Made by a program: the position numbers and the translations under genes. This document shows positions 60,472 to 64,000 of a DNA stretch of 64,000 bases, piece after piece. The DNA comes from Candidatus Obscuribacterales bacterium. Lineage in GTDB: Bacteria > Cyanobacteriota > Vampirovibrionia > Obscuribacterales > Obscuribacteraceae. The notes beneath the pieces were generated by a model that did not search any database, was not told where the DNA came from, and saw nothing but the letters and a program-made list of their open reading frames with translations. How positions within the stretch are numbered: the stretch's first letter is position 1; each line of letters opens with the position of its first letter. The DNA lies in the NCBI GenBank assembly GCA_019744775.1, contig JAIETZ010000013.1:62001-126000 (forward strand), read 5' to 3'.

Positions 60472-61983
60472 GTGCTCCGCAAAGACGTCCAGACCCTAGT
60501 TTTGATCCTCATCTTGGCTTTTGGCTTGCGCCTATCCGGCTTGGGCTTTGAGAGTCTTTGGCTGGATGAGTGTTATCAAACGCTGATTGAGACCTATGGG
60601 CATGAGGCTCCTGATTTTGCCTCAGTAAGCGATACGCCGTATCTCTTTCAATTCAGAGACTTAGTTGATACCGCCGCGCTTATGAAGAACTTTTCCAAGG
60701 TGGATTCGGTTTGCCCGCCTTTATACGCGGTAATCCTCAATAAGTGGCTGCAAGTCTTCGGTGGTTCTGATATTGAAATTCGGTTTTTATCTTGTTTTAC
60801 TTCCCTTTTGGCGCTGGCAGCCGTTTATGTCGTAAGCCGAAGTATATTCAATACTCAGACCGCAATATTTGCCGGACTGCTGATGGCTGTTTCGCCATTT
60901 GATATCGGCTATGCACAGGAAGCGCGCATGTATAGCCTTGTTGAACTTGCCTCTGTTGTTTCGTTTGGCAGTTTGATTATTATATGCCGCTGGAAGGATT
61001 CTAAGCTGCCCATTTTGCCTTGGGCATTTTATGTGACTTTTACTTGGGCACTACTTAATAGCCACTACACTGCACTGTTTATTGCTTTTGCCGGCGGTTT
61101 GTGGGGCCTCATAGAAATAATCCGAAAGCGCAGTCTCAGACTTTTCTTGACTCTTTGCGCCGGCTGGCTGGCAGTTGCAATCTTATGGCTGCCTTGGTTG
61201 CCCTTTCTTTTCAAAGCGATTAGTGCTCGCAAGGGCTCGCTCTATGTAGCTAGGGAATTTTCCTGGTCTTGGCCTTTGTATGCGTTGTTTTGCAAGATAC
61301 CTATCAATTGGTTGTCTTATATATGCGGGCGGCGCGTTGCAGTGATACCGCTCTATGCCACTGCCGCCTCGTTTTTATTGTTGGCGCTGAGAAAGACATT
61401 GGCTAAATCAGAGCAGTTAAATTCATTTCTAGCACTTTGGTTTTGGGTGCTGGTGCCGGCTTTGTGTATTTGGTTAACCGATGTTGTACAAAGTAATCGC
61501 ATTATAGAAGTCTCTCGCTACTTGATTGGTACCGCTCCGGCAATGTACATACTGTGTGGTGCGGGATTAGCTTCCGTCAGCAAGCACTACAAGTTTTGGT
61601 TGTATGTGCTCGTATGCCACAGCGTGTTGGCAATGGCTAATAACACTTACCAACACATTGTCCCTCAAAAGGAACCATGGAGACAAATGGCTCAAATGGT
61701 GGAGTCCAAGGTCGCAGACGATATGCTCTTTGTTTGCCAGCCCTACGACATTGTTTGTTTGGATAGATATCTGCACAGTCCGCGCAAGCAAATTGGTCTT
61801 AGCACCGCCATGAATGAGGAAACCGTGTCGAAGACCGTCGGCAAATACAACAGGTTTTGGCTGTTAACAGCTTTGGATGGCGAAGCAATTATTACGCGCA
61901 TGCCCAAAAACCTTGCTGTAAAGCAAGAATTTAAACTTGGGCGGGGACTGAATTTGCGTTTGTATGAGGTTACGAAACAGTAG
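60472..61983 (+). CDS. GT-C (family 39-like) membrane glycosyltransferase
   Basis: A 503-aa protein with about ten membrane helices. The first extramembrane loop has WLDE with Asp 32 and Glu 33, the usual GT-C acidic site; a second family block is DIGYAQEARMYSLVEL. It resembles ArnT/PMT-type enzymes that use polyprenyl-phosphate sugars to modify lipids or proteins outside the inner membrane. Start is GTG at 60472 with GGAGG just upstream; a TTG at 60460 is less likely. Divergent from the pilB operon, so pilin or surface glycan modification is possible but unproved. Its 3' end overlaps the next gene by 14 bases on the opposite strand. Confidence 0.85.
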   Translation: MLRKDVQTLVLILILAFGLRLSGLGFESLWLDECYQTLIETYGHEAPDFASVSDTPYLFQFRDLVDTAALMKNFSKVDSVCPPLYAVILNKWLQVFGGSDIEIRFLSCFTSLLALAAVYVVSRSIFNTQTAIFAGLLMAVSPFDIGYAQEARMYSLVELASVVSFGSLIIICRWKDSKLPILPWAFYVTFTWALLNSHYTALFIAFAGGLWGLIEIIRKRSLRLFLTLCAGWLAVAILWLPWLPFLFKAISARKGSLYVAREFSWSWPLYALFCKIPINWLSYICGRRVAVIPLYATAASFLLLALRKTLAKSEQLNSFLALWFWVLVPALCIWLTDVVQSNRIIEVSRYLIGTAPAMYILCGAGLASVSKHYKFWLYVLVCHSVLAMANNTYQHIVPQKEPWRQMAQMVESKVADDMLFVCQPYDIVCLDRYLHSPRKQIGLSTAMNEETVSKTVGKYNRFWLLTALDGEAIITRMPKNLAVKQEFKLGRGLNLRLYEVTKQ

Positions 61984-62992
61984 CGGCTTCTAGGTGGCGC
62001 GAACCGTTTTTAACCACGCAATTGTTGCCGATGACGCATTGAGTCAAGCTGACGCCCGGCTCAATGTTGCTGTCTGACCAGACAACCGTATCGCGCAGCT
62101 CGCTGTCTGCACCAATGGTGCAATTGTCGCCAATTATCACATTGCCGAAAATCTTTGCGCCGGCTTCAATGCGGCTATTTGCTCCAAGCATCAAATTGCC
62201 TTTTATGCGGGCGCTCTCGTCAATGTAGGCATTGTTGCCGACATATCCGAAGTCAACGTGATTTCCCGGCATTTTGAGTTTCAATTTGCCTTCTAAGGCA
62301 TCAAAGTTGGATACGCGATATTGCTTGATAGTACCCACATCCGACCAATAATCAGTAATTTCATAGCCTAGAACAGGCAGACCTTCTTTTACCAAAAGGG
62401 GAAACAGTTGCTTGCCGAATCCAAAAGACCCGTCTTTGGGAATGTGGTTGAAGACTTCCGGCTCAAGAATGTAAATGCCTGTGGAAGCTAAGTCGGACAG
62501 TGCTTCTTTTGGATCCGGCTTTTCTTGAAAACCAGTGATAAAGCCGTCTTTGTTAGTTAGCACAACGCCGAATTGGCTGACGTCATCAACGCGTTTGATA
62601 CCAATAGTTGCCAGAGCTTTTTTCTCTTTATGTGCTTTGATCAATTTTGAAAGATCTGCATCTGTGAGCAAGTCGCCCATTAAGACTATAAACGTGTCAT
62701 CCTGCAAAAACTCTCTGCAAGCGCGTACGCCGCCGGCATCCCCGCTTAATTCTTTTTCGTGATGCCAGGTAAGTTTAGTACCGAACTTAGAGCCGTCACC
62801 AAAATATTCGATAAGCTTGTCCGGTAAATGGTGCAAATTGGCAATAATATCGGTTATGCCGTGGTCTGAAAGCAGGTTGATTATGTGTTCCATAACAGGA
62901 ACATTACAGACTGGAACCAGTGGTTTCGGTATTTGTGTCGTCAGGGGATCCAGCCGGGAACCAACTCCAGCTGCCAGTACCATTGCTTTCAT
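61970..62992 (-). CDS. Sugar-nucleotide pyrophosphorylase with hexapeptide repeats
   Basis: A 340-aa NDP-sugar synthase: MVLAAGVGSRLDPLTTQIPKPLVPV (donor loop; the common GTRLRPLT reads GSRLDPLT), MGDLLTDADL (metal Asp), FQEKPDP, TGIYILEPEV, and C-terminal hexapeptides (GNLMLGANSRIEAGAKIFGNVIIGDNC). It activates a hexose 1-phosphate, likely mannose or glucose. It is a paralogue of the N-terminal half of the fusion at 40565. Start overlaps the argH-like stop by 4 bases (ATGA), so the two are co-translated; ends in a convergent overlap with the GT-C gene. Confidence 0.9.
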   Translation of the reverse strand: MKAMVLAAGVGSRLDPLTTQIPKPLVPVCNVPVMEHIINLLSDHGITDIIANLHHLPDKLIEYFGDGSKFGTKLTWHHEKELSGDAGGVRACREFLQDDTFIVLMGDLLTDADLSKLIKAHKEKKALATIGIKRVDDVSQFGVVLTNKDGFITGFQEKPDPKEALSDLASTGIYILEPEVFNHIPKDGSFGFGKQLFPLLVKEGLPVLGYEITDYWSDVGTIKQYRVSNFDALEGKLKLKMPGNHVDFGYVGNNAYIDESARIKGNLMLGANSRIEAGAKIFGNVIIGDNCTIGADSELRDTVVWSDSNIEPGVSLTQCVIGNNCVVKNGSRHLEAATVS

Positions 62993-64000
62993 GATTTGGT
63001 TTGCTTCTCCTTTTGCTTATTGTCCATTTGTTTTTCCAACAGCCTATTGGCAAATTTGCTGGGTAATCTTTGTCTGTCGTGAACAAGAAATTCTTCTGCG
63101 CGTTTTAGAGCGGCTGAAACTTGTTCAAGTGATGTGCCGCCAAAAGATGAACGAGCTGAAACAGATCCCTCAATAGTTACGTGCTCGTAAATTTCATTGT
63201 CAAAAGCAGCAGAGAAATGCTGCCACTCGGAAAGAGCAAGATCCGAGAGATCTTTGTTGCGCTCTTTGCAGTATTGAACAATTGATTCGATAATTTTTGC
63301 CGCCTTGTCGGGAGCGGTGTCACGCTCGACTAGATAGTCAACGGCATTGGCAGCGTTTGTCAGATCTTGCGATGCCGCTTCTTTCATTCGCTCAGCATCA
63401 AAGCGCAATGCCGGCAAAAGTTTTCCTGTCAACTCAAGTAGAAACTTCAAGGTATCAACCATGTCAATTAAGCCTGGTAGACATTCTTGTAGGTCCTGAC
63501 TGAAGGCAAATGGCAACCCCTTTAATTCGGCGCAAAATTCGTTTAACCGACCAAAAATTTGCGATGGACGCGAACGCAGTATTTCTAGGAGCTCGGGATT
63601 GCGCTTTTGCGGCATGTTCAAACTGCGTAGTCCAAAAGCCCTCGGCAGTTTTACAAAGGCGAATTCTTGTGTTGCCCATAGAAGCAAATCAGAACTCATT
63701 TGCGACAAGTGAATGCCGACAAGCGCCGCGAAGGAACCAAACTCGATTAAATAGTCGCGGTCGGCAACTGCATCAAGGCTATTTTCGATGACATCGGCAA
63801 AGCCTAGATAAGATGCCACCAGTTTGCGGTCGATGGGTTGAGTGGTGCCGGCTAAGGCACTGGCACCCAGAGGCAGTGTGTTTAATCTGCCGTAAAAATC
63901 CAAAAGTCTTTCCGTATCGCGGCGTAGTCTAGCTTCATTAGCCAGCCACCAGTGAGACAGGAGAATTGGAACAGCCGGCTGCATGTGCGTGTAGCCAGGC
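62989..64000 (-). CDS. argH: Argininosuccinate lyase-like protein, 5' end outside window
   Basis: The frame runs to the right edge, where PGYTHMQPAVP begins, so about the first 150 residues are missing. Clear family blocks: PLGASALAGTTQPIDR, NSLDAVADRDYLIEF, LSQMSSDLLLWATQEF, LKGLPFAFSQDLQE. The lyase frees arginine and fumarate from argininosuccinate. Odd point: the mobile loop, usually GSSxMPQKKNP, reads RSLNMPQKRNP, with a Gly-to-Arg and a Ser-to-Leu change, and NKDMQED is FSQDLQE; this may be a divergent or altered-function copy. Co-translated with the sugar-nucleotide gene downstream. Confidence 0.87.
   Translation of the reverse strand, partial: PGYTHMQPAVPILLSHWWLANEARLRRDTERLLDFYGRLNTLPLGASALAGTTQPIDRKLVASYLGFADVIENSLDAVADRDYLIEFGSFAALVGIHLSQMSSDLLLWATQEFAFVKLPRAFGLRSLNMPQKRNPELLEILRSRPSQIFGRLNEFCAELKGLPFAFSQDLQECLPGLIDMVDTLKFLLELTGKLLPALRFDAERMKEAASQDLTNAANAVDYLVERDTAPDKAAKIIESIVQYCKERNKDLSDLALSEWQHFSAAFDNEIYEHVTIEGSVSARSSFGGTSLEQVSAALKRAEEFLVHDRQRLPSKFANRLLEKQMDNKQKEKQTKS

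Noticed and set aside
1-64000. CRISPR arrays, prophage, intact insertion sequences, rRNA
   Set aside because: No regularly spaced repeats, phage structural genes, transposase frames or rRNA sequence were found.

Overview
The window (about 46-48% GC by eye) is bacterial chromosome with closely packed, mostly operonic genes and no rRNA, CRISPR array, prophage or intact insertion sequence. Several traits point to a Gram-negative-type envelope (TolC-RND tripartite pump, TonB-like domain, type IV pili) in the cyanobacterial neighbourhood: a fused nucleotidyltransferase/phosphomannomutase-like protein as in cyanobacteria, and a SigB/F/G-type sigma factor beside pilus genes. With no photosynthesis gene present and with PPK2 polyphosphate kinase and beta-oxidation-type genes, my best guess is a non-photosynthetic Cyanobacteriota (Vampirovibrionia/'Melainabacteria', Obscuribacterales-like). 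This is inference from gene content, not a database result.

Layout. 1-3.5 kb: a rubredoxin/ScdA_N fusion running off the left edge, an unknown protein, dxr (isoprenoids) and upp. 3.5-4.3 kb: a 23-bp inverted-repeat element, dodecin, and a promoter-hairpin leader in front of an ABC-2 export operon. 4.3-7.8 kb: ABC ATPase, two permeases and a TonB_C/YafK-like L,D-transpeptidase. 8-15.7 kb: TolC, adaptor and RND pump genes, overlapping a TPR gene and followed by ppk2. 15.7-21.3 kb (minus): three small genes, then aminotransferase, aldehyde dehydrogenase and acyl-CoA dehydrogenase. 21.4-24.1 kb (minus): rpmG, tRNA-Trp, secE, nusG, rplK, rplA. 24.2-27.7 kb: a peptide ABC importer without ATPases; then an alcohol dehydrogenase and a Phd/VapC-type toxin-antitoxin pair with a consensus promoter.

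29.8-38.1 kb holds one giant gene for a secreted 2790-residue haemagglutinin-like repeat protein with a C-terminal FecR-like domain. 38.2-43.1 kb: gpsA, a GT4 glycosyltransferase and the cyanobacterial-type sugar-nucleotide fusion. 43.2-46.4 kb: a coiled-coil protein, a small biotin carrier, HMG-CoA lyase, an enoyl-CoA hydratase (leucine-type catabolism) and mobA.

46.4-60.4 kb (minus) is one large type IV pilus locus: two tandem pilB paralogues with C-terminal zinc ribbons, pilT, pilC, a sigma factor, an ABC-2 exporter pair, the prepilin peptidase, a single protein combining PilM, PilN and a thioredoxin domain, then PilO-like and PilP-like genes. The pilM-pilN-thioredoxin fusion is the most unusual item: predicted topology places a redox-active CGPC motif in the periplasm on the pilus alignment complex. 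The right end carries a GT-C glycosyltransferase, a second sugar-nucleotide pyrophosphorylase and an argininosuccinate lyase running off the edge.
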